Origin: Bacteroidota bacterium
GTDB taxonomy: Bacteria > Bacteroidota > Ignavibacteria > Kryptoniales > JAKASW01
Length of the DNA: 40,388 bases
Assembly: GCA_021794075.1 (NCBI GenBank)
Contig: JAJYRM010000026.1
Span: forward strand, 1 to 40,388
Direction: 5' to 3'
The translations under genes were made by a program, and so were the position numbers. Every line of letters starts with the position of its first letter. Position 1 is the stretch's first letter. Below, piece after piece: positions 1-9,132 of the stretch. The notes below the pieces were generated by a model. That model had not been told where the DNA came from. It was given only the letters and a program-made list of their open reading frames with translations, and ran no database searches.

Positions 1-292
1 TCGCGAGGGCCGCCTTTTCGAGGACGTCGTCGAATGCCAGCAGCGGCTCCACTTCCACGCCGGTCTCGTAGTGCACCGACTGCGGGCAGTAGCCGCAATC
101 CTCCGAGCATCCTCCGGTCTTGATGGAAAGAAGCGAACACACCTGAATCTCCGACGCGTCATGAAATTCTCTGTGTACCGTCGCCGCCTTGTACACAAGG
201 TCGAGCAGAGGCATGTTATATATTTCAGCTATCTCTTCTTTTGTCCAATCGTGCCTGGTCGAATTGTCCTTTTGGAGTGTTGAAGTGTTCAT
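1..292 (-). CDS. bioB: Biotin synthase BioB, 5' part (cut by window edge)
   Basis: Biotin synthase is a radical SAM enzyme that inserts sulfur into dethiobiotin in the last step of biotin synthesis. Only the first 97 codons lie in the window; the frame is still open at base 1. The radical SAM cysteine motif CxxxCxxC is visible at about residues 62-69 (GGCSEDCGYCPQS), preceded by VCSLLSIKTG. This is the characteristic N-terminal region of BioB and is hard to confuse with other radical SAM enzymes. The ATG at 292 is chosen because the other upstream ATG (297) hits a stop at once; a weak GAGG lies about 8 bases upstream. No other biotin gene is visible, so the operon context lies outside the window. 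The product is cytosolic. Confidence 0.93.
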   Translation of the reverse strand, partial: MNTSTLQKDNSTRHDWTKEEIAEIYNMPLLDLVYKAATVHREFHDASEIQVCSLLSIKTGGCSEDCGYCPQSVHYETGVEVEPLLAFDDVLEKAALA

Positions 293-561
293 CGCATCGC
301 CTCAAAATTTTTATATGGTTAAAACTTACGCCGGACGTTCATTTCATTCTCATGGAACAATTTCACGCGCGGACTCTCTGTCGTTGCAATCGAAAGGAAT
401 GCTTTGAAAATATAACCAGCACAAAACGATTCTAAAAGGGATTGAAGATTTTAGTAGTCGCTGACGTGCCGGCTGTCATGTGCCAGGAAACAAGATGAGA
501 TCCAATTCAGAATCAGCGTGGACACTTTTGCAGGAGCCAGTCATGCCGACCGACCGCGCCA

Positions 562-1482
562 TTACCTGGTAATCGTGAAGGTGGCGGTGTCGGCAATGGC
601 TGAGGCAAAGACTCCTATTCCATCACCTTTAAAAATCAGAACGGGCTCGTGGAAATTTCCGTCCGGCTCCTGGACGGATGGCGCCGTCAGCACGTAGTCC
701 TTGAAATTGGAATCCCCCGCGTAACCAACCACGGTATATTTCCCGTAGAACCACGTCTCGTCACTCCGAATCGGAAGTGCGAACGCTGTGGCCGAGTACG
801 AGTTTATCCCGCTCTCTATCGCCCCGTTGAACTTAAAGTTGTTCAGATTTTTCGCCACCTTCGCGGAGTCTAGGTTATTTCGAAAAACGTTGTTGTAGAT
901 GAAGTTCGCCGTGGTGGCCGTATCTGGCACGATCGAGAAAGCGTAGAAGCCGGTGCCCGGTGAAGGCAAAAAGGTCAGCGACATTAGAGGGCTGTTGTAA
1001 CCGAAACTTCCCATGTTCCTGTTGATGATCCTGAATCCTTTAGGAGGAGTAGTGGTCGTTGAAGTCGTGTGAAGCTTCGCGCCGTCCACCTCGGCATAAA
1101 CGTCAAGTGTGTAAGTCTGCCCGTATCCAACGTTGATCTGCTTGCTGAAATACGTCTCCGTGGCAGGGTCGAATGAAAGTGAAGTGCCGTTGATCGTCGC
1201 CTGAACATTATTTCCGGAAGGAGTCAGGTACAGCGTGCTCGTGTCTACCGGCGAACCGATCGGGAAATTTTTCATGAGCCTTATATTGCCGACTGTTTCG
1301 CCGCAGTAAAGATATCCCTCCACGACAATCTTCGGGACATACGGCGCGTTATCAATATTCACTCCTGATTGGCCGCAACCCGAAAAGATTATTCCGGCGA
1401 GAGCGATGACAGCCATATACGCGGCTCCCATGCACCTGAGCCGTTTATTCCTGTTATCCGATTGACTTATCAGACTGGACAT
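562..1482 (-). CDS. DUF4249-family lipoprotein, TonB-receptor partner
   Basis: This looks like a DUF4249 domain lipoprotein, a family found in Bacteroidota and typically encoded beside a TonB-dependent receptor; its exact role is unknown. The N-terminus has a charged region, a hydrophobic stretch (about residues 18-34) and a lipobox ending in FSGC, so lipid-anchored export is predicted. The rest has the beta-rich, Ig-like opening (IVVEGYLYCGETVGNIRL) seen in the family. The reading frame is open further upstream to 1599, but that part would overlap the receptor gene. The ATG at 1482 lies 5 bases after the receptor stop, which suggests translational coupling. An ATG at 1431 is an alternative. 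Probably co-transcribed with the receptor and acting with it at the outer membrane. Confidence 0.8.
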   Translation of the reverse strand: MSSLISQSDNRNKRLRCMGAAYMAVIALAGIIFSGCGQSGVNIDNAPYVPKIVVEGYLYCGETVGNIRLMKNFPIGSPVDTSTLYLTPSGNNVQATINGTSLSFDPATETYFSKQINVGYGQTYTLDVYAEVDGAKLHTTSTTTTPPKGFRIINRNMGSFGYNSPLMSLTFLPSPGTGFYAFSIVPDTATTANFIYNNVFRNNLDSAKVAKNLNNFKFNGAIESGINSYSATAFALPIRSDETWFYGKYTVVGYAGDSNFKDYVLTAPSVQEPDGNFHEPVLIFKGDGIGVFASAIADTATFTITR

Positions 1483-1487
1483 CTCAT

Positions 1488-3863
1488 TTAGAATTTTATT
1501 GTTACTCCGATACTTGGAAGGAACGGCAGCATGTAAACCGGCTTTACGTCCTGCACGATTTCGCCATTGGAGTTTTTGCTCGAGTACCGAATGAACCAAA
1601 CATTCTTCCTGTCCCCGAGATTGAATATCTGAAGATAAGGCGCGAGCGACCAGGTCCCATAGTCCCTTTTCCAGGTAATGCTCAGGTCGAGTCTGGCATA
1701 ATCCGGGAGCCTGTAATTGTCAATTGGACCAGGGTACAGCTGATAGTTAGGAAGATTCTGATTTGCGGAACCGTAATTGTCCCACGCCGGGAGCGTGTTA
1801 ACAAAATAGACGGACGCCGGAACGGTTAACGGCTGACCTGTCGTGAAAATAAAATTCAGTCCGAGAAGCCAGCTCGAGGCAGACTTCCTTACCGGTTCGT
1901 TCCACTTCCCGCTGACTATATCGCCGATGTCACCGTTCAAAACGAAGTTCACGACGGAAGTCCTATCCTGTCGCGGGATGAACATGTTCCCCTGGTTAAT
2001 CGCCGGGAAGACATATTCCGTCCTGGACAACGCGTAACCCACCCATCCGGTCACGGCGCCCTCATCTTTTCTCAGCAGGAGTTCCAGCCCGAACGACTTA
2101 CCGTTGCCAGTAAGGAACACATTTTGGTCGGAGGTGTAGACGGGATTGCCGTTTTGAAGATAGTAGCTCGGGACCGCCTGCGCGCTCAGGTTCTGGTTAT
2201 AGATATCGATGTTGCTGTACGACTTATAATAAGCGTTCGCCTCCAACTCGAAGATATTTCCGAGCTGTTTGTCATAACCGAAAATGAAATGCGTGGCCTT
2301 CGAGTTATCTATATACTTTCCAGCCGGCAACCAAATGCTCGCAAAGAATAATCTGTCCACACTATCCATGTACTGATGATAAATGCCGGTCGCGATTTTC
2401 AGGCTGCTGGTCTCGGAAAGCCTGTACTTGATCGCGACTCGCGGATCGACGTGGGTGAATGTGGCGCTCGAACGGAACTGCTCGAATCTCAGGCCGGCCT
2501 CCAGGTCCCACAGCGGGTCAGGCTGCCAGGACAAGATTGCATACCCCGTGTATTTGCGCGTGGGGCCGTCGAAGTTGATCGCGCCGTCACTGGTGGACAA
2601 GCCGTAAGTTATGCCCACATTCTGGTACGCCGCGCCAAATCTCAGAGTTGTCGCGTTCGAGGCGTAGTACCTTACAGACTCCGATAATGTATAGTTCGAT
2701 ATTGTATTGCGTTCGTTGAACGCTTGAAGATTTTCAAGGCCAAAATTGGAGACGAATCCGCTGTAAGATCCAAGGAAAGTCGAAAGGAGTTTGCCGCCGA
2801 ATATATGATCCCATCTGACAGAGGCCACGTTGTTTCCCCAGCTGTAACTCAAGATCGGACTTTGGGATGAACTCTTGTCGAATTGGTAATTGAGATTGTC
2901 CTCGCTGCCGAAATAATTCAGTGTCAGGTTATCTCTGTCATCGAGCTGGAATTTGCCCGTCAGATTTCCGTCGTCGAAGTAGTAGTTTGGAAAATCTTTG
3001 ATAAACTTTGCGTAAGTCTGGTCGATGTAAGTTCGTCTGAATGAACCGGCGATGGATCCGAACGACCAGACAGGCATCTGAACCGTCGCGCTGGCTGCGA
3101 TGAGGCTTATGTTCGCGTTGGCTTCGAACTTCCTCCGGTTTCCGTCGAGCTCCGTGACGTCGATAACGGAGGAAAGGCGATCGCCGTACTGGGCGCCGAA
3201 CCCACCCTTCGAAACCATTACGCGTTTGATGGCGTCGGTATTGAAGGTAGAGAAAATGCCGAACGCATGTTCCGGTTCATAGATTTCCGCTCCGTCGATA
3301 AGGTAGAGATTCTGGTCCGGCGTGCCCCCTCTCACATAAAGAGCGGACGAGAAATCGGAGATCGGGGTGATGCCGGGGAGACTTTCGAGCGCGCGGAGAA
3401 GGTCGGGCTCGATGAATTTGGGTATGGCATTCACCTGGCTCTGGGTAAGTTCAAGCGTGGATACCGGCCGCTTGAACGCCCTCTCTGCCATGCTGAGGGA
3501 ATCCGCGGTGACGATAACCTCTCCAATCCTGTAAGCCTTCGGGACGAGATTGATCCTCAGGAGCCTCCCGCCAACCGCACCGACACGTATGCTTTCTCTA
3601 AATCTATCGTACCCCAGATAGCTTACGACGAGAGTGTCTACTCCAACGGGGACATCTGATATCACGAAGTATCCGTTGTTGTTAGTCGTGCCGCCGAGCC
3701 GTGTACCCACGAAGAAGACCGTAGCACCGATCAGAGTCTCACCGGTCGATTTGTCGTATACAAATCCGCTGACGGTCGCTCTCTTCTTCTGTTGCGCTAA
3801 CAAAGAAGAAGAGACGACCAGACAAACCATTACAACTTTACCCAGCGAAGTCCCGAAACGCAT
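1488..3863 (-). CDS. TonB-dependent outer-membrane receptor with carboxypeptidase-like N-domain
   Basis: An outer-membrane active-transport channel driven by TonB. After a signal peptide ending near LLAQ comes a CarboxypepD-regulatory-like beta-sandwich (about residues 25-110; VSGFVYDKSTGETLIGATV). A plug domain follows (about 125-235; ALYVRGGTPDQNLYLIDG), then a 22-strand-type barrel rich in aromatic alternating strands that ends in an aromatic residue (VTIKF). At about 790 residues it is shorter than SusC proteins, and no SusD is present; the partner is the DUF4249 lipoprotein just downstream. I prefer the ATG at 3863 (AGGA five bases upstream) over the ATG at 3884, which lacks a ribosome site. 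The substrate cannot be told from sequence. It follows the RND operon on the same strand after about 200 bases, with no clear terminator between them. Confidence 0.88.
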   Translation of the reverse strand: MRFGTSLGKVVMVCLVVSSSLLAQQKKRATVSGFVYDKSTGETLIGATVFFVGTRLGGTTNNNGYFVISDVPVGVDTLVVSYLGYDRFRESIRVGAVGGRLLRINLVPKAYRIGEVIVTADSLSMAERAFKRPVSTLELTQSQVNAIPKFIEPDLLRALESLPGITPISDFSSALYVRGGTPDQNLYLIDGAEIYEPEHAFGIFSTFNTDAIKRVMVSKGGFGAQYGDRLSSVIDVTELDGNRRKFEANANISLIAASATVQMPVWSFGSIAGSFRRTYIDQTYAKFIKDFPNYYFDDGNLTGKFQLDDRDNLTLNYFGSEDNLNYQFDKSSSQSPILSYSWGNNVASVRWDHIFGGKLLSTFLGSYSGFVSNFGLENLQAFNERNTISNYTLSESVRYYASNATTLRFGAAYQNVGITYGLSTSDGAINFDGPTRKYTGYAILSWQPDPLWDLEAGLRFEQFRSSATFTHVDPRVAIKYRLSETSSLKIATGIYHQYMDSVDRLFFASIWLPAGKYIDNSKATHFIFGYDKQLGNIFELEANAYYKSYSNIDIYNQNLSAQAVPSYYLQNGNPVYTSDQNVFLTGNGKSFGLELLLRKDEGAVTGWVGYALSRTEYVFPAINQGNMFIPRQDRTSVVNFVLNGDIGDIVSGKWNEPVRKSASSWLLGLNFIFTTGQPLTVPASVYFVNTLPAWDNYGSANQNLPNYQLYPGPIDNYRLPDYARLDLSITWKRDYGTWSLAPYLQIFNLGDRKNVWFIRYSSKNSNGEIVQDVKPVYMLPFLPSIGVTIKF

Positions 3864-4063
3864 TCTCGTCCTGAGTTTTGCCATTTAAGCTGTTTCGACA
3901 AAGGGTCAGATTTCTGCGAAACTCTTCGTCAAGCTTCGCCCTCGTCACAATGAATTCGCCAGGCGAGATATGGACTCTGACTTCGCTGCACTTTCCCTAT
4001 CGCTATCATCATACCAACAGCGACCTTCCTATTCAATGCACGGCGCGAGCGCCTCATCTTGCC

Positions 4064-7000
4064 TTACTTTCCCAGAAGTTCCTCCCCGAGCCCCGTTTCC
4101 TCCTCACGCGCCCGGCGGGCAAGTAAGGCTTTCAACTTCAACTGGACTTTCTCGAAGAGTTCATATACAACTGGGACTAGCACGAGCGTCAGGAACATCG
4201 AGCTCAGAAGACCGCCTATGATAGCCCACGCGAGCCCGGATTTCCACTCGGAGCCGGCGTCGGTCGAGAATGCCAGCGGTAGCATACCGATGACCATGGC
4301 CGTTGTAGTCATCATGATCGGTCTTATCCTGCTTTCTCCTGCCTCGATGAGCGCGTCGAATGTCGACAGCCCTTCTTCCCTCTTTTTCTGGTTTGCCCTG
4401 TCGACAAGGAGGATGGCATTCTTTCCGACAAGACCGATGAGCATGATTATGCCGAGTATCGAAAAGATGTTCAGCGAATTCATCGTGAGCGCGAGAGCCA
4501 GAAAAGCGCCGACCATGGCTACAGGGATAGAGAACAGGATGATAAATGGTTCGCCGTAGGAATCGTAAAGCGCGATTAGCACGAGATAGACGAAAATTAT
4601 GGCAGCCGCCAAGGCGAGGCCGAGGCTGCTGAAAGCGTCCGCCTGGTTCTTCAAGTCTCCCCAATACGCGATACTCACCCCTGGCGGGAGATGTTTCTTG
4701 GCCATCGCGCTTTTTATGTCCTGACCAACCGTGCCGACCGGTCTTCCAATCACTTGCGAGTACAGCGTGACTGCGTCGATACGATCGAATCGCTGGAGAA
4801 CCGAAGGAGCGGTCGACTGGTAAACATTCGCGAACTGCTGGAGTTGAATCTGCCGTCCCTTGTCGTTGACGAATGTCATGTGTTTCAGGTCCGAAATATT
4901 CGACTTGTCGAACTTGTCAAGTGTGACCAGAATATCGTAATCGTCGCCGCCCTCCCTGAATTTCGCGTCGTCGTTTCCTTGCATCGCGACTTGAAGCGCC
5001 GCTCCGACATTCGCCATTGAGAGCCCGAACGCCGCCAGTTTCTGTCGGTCTATATCGACGCGCATTTCCGGACTGCCGATGTCGGTCGAGAGGCGAACAT
5101 CCGCAGTGCCGGGTATCTTCTTCACAACATCTTCGAGCACCTGCGCGGATTTCAACACGTCCGACCGGCTTGGTCCGCTGACTATCAGCTGTATGGGAGA
5201 CTGGTTGGCCATGCCGAACAACCCTATGGGATCGACACGCGCCCTTACTCCGGGTATCTGAAGCGCGAATCGTTTTATTTGCTGGCCAATCTCGTCGGTC
5301 GACAACTTCCTTTTGTCTTTCGAAACCAGCTCTACATCGAGCTCGGAGCTGTGATTTGATGATTGCCCGATGAAACCTTCATTTGAAACACCTACCTGGA
5401 CGAAGTCTTCCTTCACCTCGGGGAGGCTGTTGACATACCTTTCGACTCTTTCAGTCACGAGATTAGTATGCCTGACAGTGTAATTCGGAGGCATATCCAG
5501 CGTAACCGCGAACTGACCCATGTCGGTCTGCGGGATGAACTCGGCGCCTATGAAACCAAGCGGGGCAAGCGAAAGCGCCGCAAAGAACAGGACTGCCGAT
5601 AGCGCGATTACTTTCCATCTGTTGTGGAGACTCCATTTCAAGAGGGCAAGATACTGCGCGACCATCTTCTTGAAATACTTCTCGAAGCCGATGGCAAACT
5701 TCCCAATAAATGTGCCGTCGGTCATTTTCTCGAGCCTGCTGATTCTTGAAGCGAGCAAAGGAGTAACGGTAAACGATACAAACAGACTCATGAGAGTGGA
5801 AATAACAACGACCAGCGCGAACTCCCGCACGATGTTGCCGATCAGACCGCCGGTCAATGCAAGAGGCACGTATATGACTACGTCCACCATCGTAATCGAT
5901 AGCGCCGCGAACCCGATCTCGTTTCTTCCGTTCAGCGCCGCCGCCCTCGGCTTCTCACCCATTTCCAAATGATGGTGTATGTTCTCGATAACCACGATCG
6001 AGTCGTCCACGAGTATGCCTACGACGAGAGATAACCCAAGGAGCGTCATCAGGTTCAAACTGAATCCGAGCGCGTACATCACGATGAAGGTCGAGAGGAT
6101 CGACGCGGGTATCGCCAGCATGACTATGAAAGAGTTGCGGATACTGTGGAGGAAAAGAAGCATGATGACCGCCACCAGAATGACTGCGAGAAGTAAATCA
6201 AATTCGACACCGTCGACGGCCTGCGTCGTGAAGGTGGAACCGTCCTGCGCGACGACGAATTTCACATTCTCCGCTTTGTAGTCGTGTTCGATCTTCGTCA
6301 ACTCCGCGCGGACTCTCTTGCTCACATTGACGGTATTCGCATCCGTCTGCTTTTCCACGAGTATGCCAATCGATGTGACGCCATTGATGCGGGTGATCGT
6401 CTGGTACGACTTGTGTCCATCCTCCACGTCTGCAACGTCGGATAGGCGGACCTCGCCGCCGTCCGGCGAACGCTTTATTATGAGATTGCGGATCGCGTTG
6501 ACGGTTTTGAATTTTCCCGCCATCCTCACAATAAGCTGGTGGCTATTATTCTCCAGCTTGCCGGTCGGAAAATCTATGTTGGAAGTCTGGACCGCGTTCA
6601 GAATCTGAAGCACGGAAATTCCGTAAGCCTTCAGCTTCGATTCGTGAAGGTTCACCCTTATCTCCCTCTGAAGCCCTCCGACCAGCGTGACGAGGCCAAC
6701 ACCGGAAATCTCCGACAGGCGGGGTTGTATCTTGTCCAGGACGAACTGGTAGAATTGGGTGGGCGGGAGATCACTAGTGACTCCAAGCCTGAGAACGGGG
6801 ATCGCTTCAAGGTCGAGCTTGGAAACCGAAGGCGTCTTCACGCCTGTCGGGAATGTGCCGACGATCTGGTCGATCTTTTCCTGCGCATCCTGCAGCTTCG
6901 TGTTTATGTCCGCCGACTGGTTGAATTGCACCAACACAAAGGAGACTCCCTCGTTGGAAGTTGAGGTCATGCTATACACCTGATCGAGAGATGAAAGCGC

Positions 7001-7207
7001 GTCCTCGATAGGCTTGGTGACGGAACTTTCGACCTCGTTCGGCGACGCGCCGGGATAAATTGTCGTCACCGAGAGCACCGGCGGGGTGATCTTTGGAATA
7101 AGTTCATATTTCAGATTTATAAGCGAGTAGATGCCGAGGAGCGTCAGCGCCCCGAACACCACCACAACGAGCGAAGGTCTTTTTATTGCCAGCTCTGTAA
7201 TCGTCAT
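4064..7207 (-). CDS. RND multidrug efflux pump, AcrB/HAE1 family
   Basis: Inner-membrane proton-driven drug or lipophile exporter of the resistance-nodulation-division superfamily. The 1047 residues match the normal length. The N-terminal helix (KRPSLVVVVFGALTLLG) is followed by porter domains, and transmembrane helix 4 carries the proton-relay pair D401-D402 in GILVDDSIVVIENI. The second half repeats the fold (PVAMVGAFLALALTMNSLN, LIGLVGKNAILLVDRAN). The C-terminus is basic and cytoplasmic. AAAGGA lies 9 bases before the ATG. The upstream gene encodes the membrane fusion protein 68 bases away, and a TetR regulator heads the operon. No TolC-type outer-membrane channel is encoded here, so one must be shared from elsewhere. 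Substrate unknown. Confidence 0.96.
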   Translation of the reverse strand: MTITELAIKRPSLVVVVFGALTLLGIYSLINLKYELIPKITPPVLSVTTIYPGASPNEVESSVTKPIEDALSSLDQVYSMTSTSNEGVSFVLVQFNQSADINTKLQDAQEKIDQIVGTFPTGVKTPSVSKLDLEAIPVLRLGVTSDLPPTQFYQFVLDKIQPRLSEISGVGLVTLVGGLQREIRVNLHESKLKAYGISVLQILNAVQTSNIDFPTGKLENNSHQLIVRMAGKFKTVNAIRNLIIKRSPDGGEVRLSDVADVEDGHKSYQTITRINGVTSIGILVEKQTDANTVNVSKRVRAELTKIEHDYKAENVKFVVAQDGSTFTTQAVDGVEFDLLLAVILVAVIMLLFLHSIRNSFIVMLAIPASILSTFIVMYALGFSLNLMTLLGLSLVVGILVDDSIVVIENIHHHLEMGEKPRAAALNGRNEIGFAALSITMVDVVIYVPLALTGGLIGNIVREFALVVVISTLMSLFVSFTVTPLLASRISRLEKMTDGTFIGKFAIGFEKYFKKMVAQYLALLKWSLHNRWKVIALSAVLFFAALSLAPLGFIGAEFIPQTDMGQFAVTLDMPPNYTVRHTNLVTERVERYVNSLPEVKEDFVQVGVSNEGFIGQSSNHSSELDVELVSKDKRKLSTDEIGQQIKRFALQIPGVRARVDPIGLFGMANQSPIQLIVSGPSRSDVLKSAQVLEDVVKKIPGTADVRLSTDIGSPEMRVDIDRQKLAAFGLSMANVGAALQVAMQGNDDAKFREGGDDYDILVTLDKFDKSNISDLKHMTFVNDKGRQIQLQQFANVYQSTAPSVLQRFDRIDAVTLYSQVIGRPVGTVGQDIKSAMAKKHLPPGVSIAYWGDLKNQADAFSSLGLALAAAIIFVYLVLIALYDSYGEPFIILFSIPVAMVGAFLALALTMNSLNIFSILGIIMLIGLVGKNAILLVDRANQKKREEGLSTFDALIEAGESRIRPIMMTTTAMVIGMLPLAFSTDAGSEWKSGLAWAIIGGLLSSMFLTLVLVPVVYELFEKVQLKLKALLARRAREEETGLGEELLGK

Positions 7208-7275
7208 CTCAAATAGTCCTTTACAAATTCTTGCATTCTCATCTGCCGCATCAATAGGCGAATATCCGCCATGCT

Positions 7276-8325
7276 CTAGCCGACTATGTTCACTTTATAA
7301 CCATCTTCCAGGTTATCCTGGCCGGTCGTCACCACGGTCTCTCCTTTGGACAGCCCTGACAGCACCTCGAGAGAATTATTGTACCCGGCGCCGACAACAA
7401 TTTTCTTCAGGCTGGCAACGCCGTCCTTCACGACAAAAACTTCCGGGTCTTCAACACTTCCCATAAGAGCCTGCCTCGGTATCATAAGCGATTCGGACGC
7501 GGAACGGGCTGTGAGGTAAACCTTGGCGAACATGCCCGCCTTCAGCGGATGCTCCCTGTTGTTGACGAATTCTATCTCGACAGGATACGTATGATCGGCA
7601 TCAGCCTTGGAAGTGATGGTTTTGATGTAGCCGATGAAATCCACGCCCGGATAAACGTCCGTCGTGATCTTAACTTTGTCGCCCGGCCTGAAATCCATGA
7701 CGTCGCGCTCGTTGACATTTACGGTGACCTTCAGCCTGGAGATATCCACAACCTCTGCCACTACCATTCCGGGGTTGACGAAGTCGCCGACGTTGACTGC
7801 TCTGGAAGTCACGTAACCCGAAATTGGGGTGCTAATCCTCGTGTCGTTGTACTGACGCTGCGCTACGACAAACTTATCGTTGGCCGATTCGTATGCGAGC
7901 TGCGCGTCCTCGAGCTGCGAATCTGTGATCGAGTTTTCCTTGTAGAGTTGTTTATATCGATCGTAATCCTTGGTGGCCTTTTCTAAGTTTACCCGAGCGA
8001 GCTTAAGCGCCGCATCCTGGAGCTTGTCGTCAACCTGTATCAAGACGGATTTTCCGGACTCATAGTCTCCGACCCTGCAGAGTACTTTCGTCACTTTCCC
8101 GGATGTCTGAGAAACTATTCGGACATCGTTATTGGCATTAATAGTTCCGACCAGGTCGAGGCTGTGGACTACATCCTCATTCTCGACGGGCGCTACGGTT
8201 ACGGCGTACGAATCGACGTGAAGATTTCTTGTCTCGGCCTTTATCTGAGCTCTGTTGCGAATTAAAATCGCAACGATGATCGCGAACACCACGACAACAA
8301 CCGCAATGACCTTCAGCTTCTTCAT
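7276..8325 (-). CDS. RND efflux membrane fusion protein (periplasmic adaptor)
   Basis: Periplasmic adaptor that links the RND pump to an outer-membrane channel. It has one N-terminal transmembrane anchor (about residues 5-22) and no lipobox, so it is probably membrane-anchored, not acylated. The order of domains is typical: first biotinyl-lipoyl half (VRIVSQTSGKVTKVLCRVGD), an alpha-helical hairpin (about 105-155), second lipoyl half (TPISGYVTSRAVNVGDFV), a beta-barrel (VNVNERDVMDFRPGD) and a membrane-proximal domain ending VTTGQDNLEDGYKV. Length (349) fits the AcrA/MexA-like family. It lies between the TetR gene and the pump in the same operon. AAAGG lies six bases before the ATG. Confidence 0.95.
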   Translation of the reverse strand: MKKLKVIAVVVVVFAIIVAILIRNRAQIKAETRNLHVDSYAVTVAPVENEDVVHSLDLVGTINANNDVRIVSQTSGKVTKVLCRVGDYESGKSVLIQVDDKLQDAALKLARVNLEKATKDYDRYKQLYKENSITDSQLEDAQLAYESANDKFVVAQRQYNDTRISTPISGYVTSRAVNVGDFVNPGMVVAEVVDISRLKVTVNVNERDVMDFRPGDKVKITTDVYPGVDFIGYIKTITSKADADHTYPVEIEFVNNREHPLKAGMFAKVYLTARSASESLMIPRQALMGSVEDPEVFVVKDGVASLKKIVVGAGYNNSLEVLSGLSKGETVVTTGQDNLEDGYKVNIVG

Positions 8326-8377
8326 AAATTGCCTTTATCTTTGAGCATGTTTTTTTATTCAATGGATAGAAAAGCGG

Positions 8378-9001
8378 TCAGTGTGCAGAAGCAGCGGCCG
8401 CGTTATGAAAGATATACTTGGACCTTCCCTCTTCGGTAAGGATCCCCTCGAATATGATCTTGGAGATCGCTTCGAATGCCTGTCCGGCAGTGCAAGGAAG
8501 CTCCGACAGAGACTCGGGATTGACGATCGACTCGACGGCATTTGTGTAAACCAATATTACTATATCCTTGTCGACGTCATTCCTGAAGACGCCCGCTTCG
8601 AACCCGGCCTCGAACAATCTCCTCACCTTGTCGAATATCTTCCCCTTCTTGAAGTCGTGGATTTCTCTCCAGATATCGGGAGCGATCTTCTGAACATCCT
8701 GAAGCCTGTTCATCCTCGATGAGCGTTCCCCCACAAAGTCGAGAGTGCTCCTGAATTTACCGACAAAATCAAGTTCGTCCTGTTTCCAGATCTCCTCGAC
8801 ATGATCCATAAATTCGCACTGTCTCGCGGTGAGCAACTCACGAAGAAGTTCCCTCTTGTTTGGAAAAAACTTGTAAAGCGTCTTCTTGCTGATGCCCAAA
8901 GCAGCGGCTATTTCTTCCATCGTCACCTTAGAGAAGCCATGCTGTAGGAACATCTCCTCCGCCGCGGTGAGAATATTGGTTTTGGTCTCAGTTTCCGTCA
9001 T
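8378..9001 (-). CDS. TetR-family repressor of the RND operon
   Basis: Cytosolic ligand-responsive repressor, probably autoregulating the efflux operon it heads. The TetR N-terminal DNA-binding domain is clear: ILTAAEEMFLQHGFSKVTM, then the helix-turn-helix region IAAALGISKKTLYKFFPNKR. The C-terminal part is helical and divergent, as expected for a ligand-binding domain. The frame is open up to 9082. The ATG at 9001 is chosen because AAGGAA lies six bases upstream, and it leaves the usual short arm before helix 1; an ATG at 9019 is less likely. Upstream lie a strong promoter and two matched inverted repeats that are good candidate operators for this protein. The ligand is unknown. Confidence 0.93.
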   Translation of the reverse strand: MTETETKTNILTAAEEMFLQHGFSKVTMEEIAAALGISKKTLYKFFPNKRELLRELLTARQCEFMDHVEEIWKQDELDFVGKFRSTLDFVGERSSRMNRLQDVQKIAPDIWREIHDFKKGKIFDKVRRLFEAGFEAGVFRNDVDKDIVILVYTNAVESIVNPESLSELPCTAGQAFEAISKIIFEGILTEEGRSKYIFHNAAAASAH

Positions 9002-9020
9002 ATCAATTTCCTTTTCCATG

Positions 9021-9048
9021 AGAAACGATTCCCGTGTTGAGCGTTTCC
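9021..9048. promoter_or_regulatory. Candidate TetR operator 2 (GAAACG-N14-CGTTTC)
   Basis: Inverted repeat with core arms GAAACG (9022-9027) and CGTTTC (9042-9047) separated by 14 bases, just upstream of the tetR start codon. It has the same arms and spacing as operator 1, with centres 84 bp apart. That is about eight turns of B-DNA, so both sites face the same side of the helix. Assignment to the neighbouring TetR protein is inferred from position. Confidence 0.6.
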
Positions 9049-9058
9049 GAATGATGCT

Positions 9059-9080
9059 AAAAAAAGCAGTCAAAGACTGC
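9059..9080 (-). terminator. Terminator-like hairpin in the efflux operon leader
   Basis: Read on the minus strand, a perfect 6-bp stem GCAGTC-TTT-GACTGC (9080-9066) is followed at once by seven T residues (9065-9059). It lies inside the predicted leader of the tetR-RND operon, downstream of the promoter at 9133-9161 and between the two operators. It could act as an attenuator or cut leaky transcription. An additional pair of complementary 8-mers (9095-9102 and 9034-9041) flanks it and could form a competing pairing. The function is inferred. Confidence 0.55.
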
Positions 9081-9104
9081 ATTTCAGCGAAATTCTCAAC
9101 ACAA

Positions 9105-9132
9105 GGAAACGAATTACGTTTAAATCGTTTCC
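9105..9132. promoter_or_regulatory. Candidate TetR operator 1 (perfect 8-bp inverted repeat)
   Basis: Perfect inverted repeat with arms GGAAACGA (9105-9112) and TCGTTTCC (9125-9132) and a 12-base spacer. It begins directly next to the -10 box of the efflux promoter and covers the predicted transcription start, an ideal place for repression. Its GAAACG/CGTTTC core matches operator 2. Confidence 0.7.

Noticed and set aside
313-335. Possible BirA operator before bioB (GTTTTAACC-like half site)
   Set aside because: Only one half site is present; the second arm expected about 15 bases away is missing.
4042-4053. GGCGC/GCGCC palindrome after the RND gene as a terminator
   Set aside because: The stem leaves a two-base loop and has no T-run on the minus strand.
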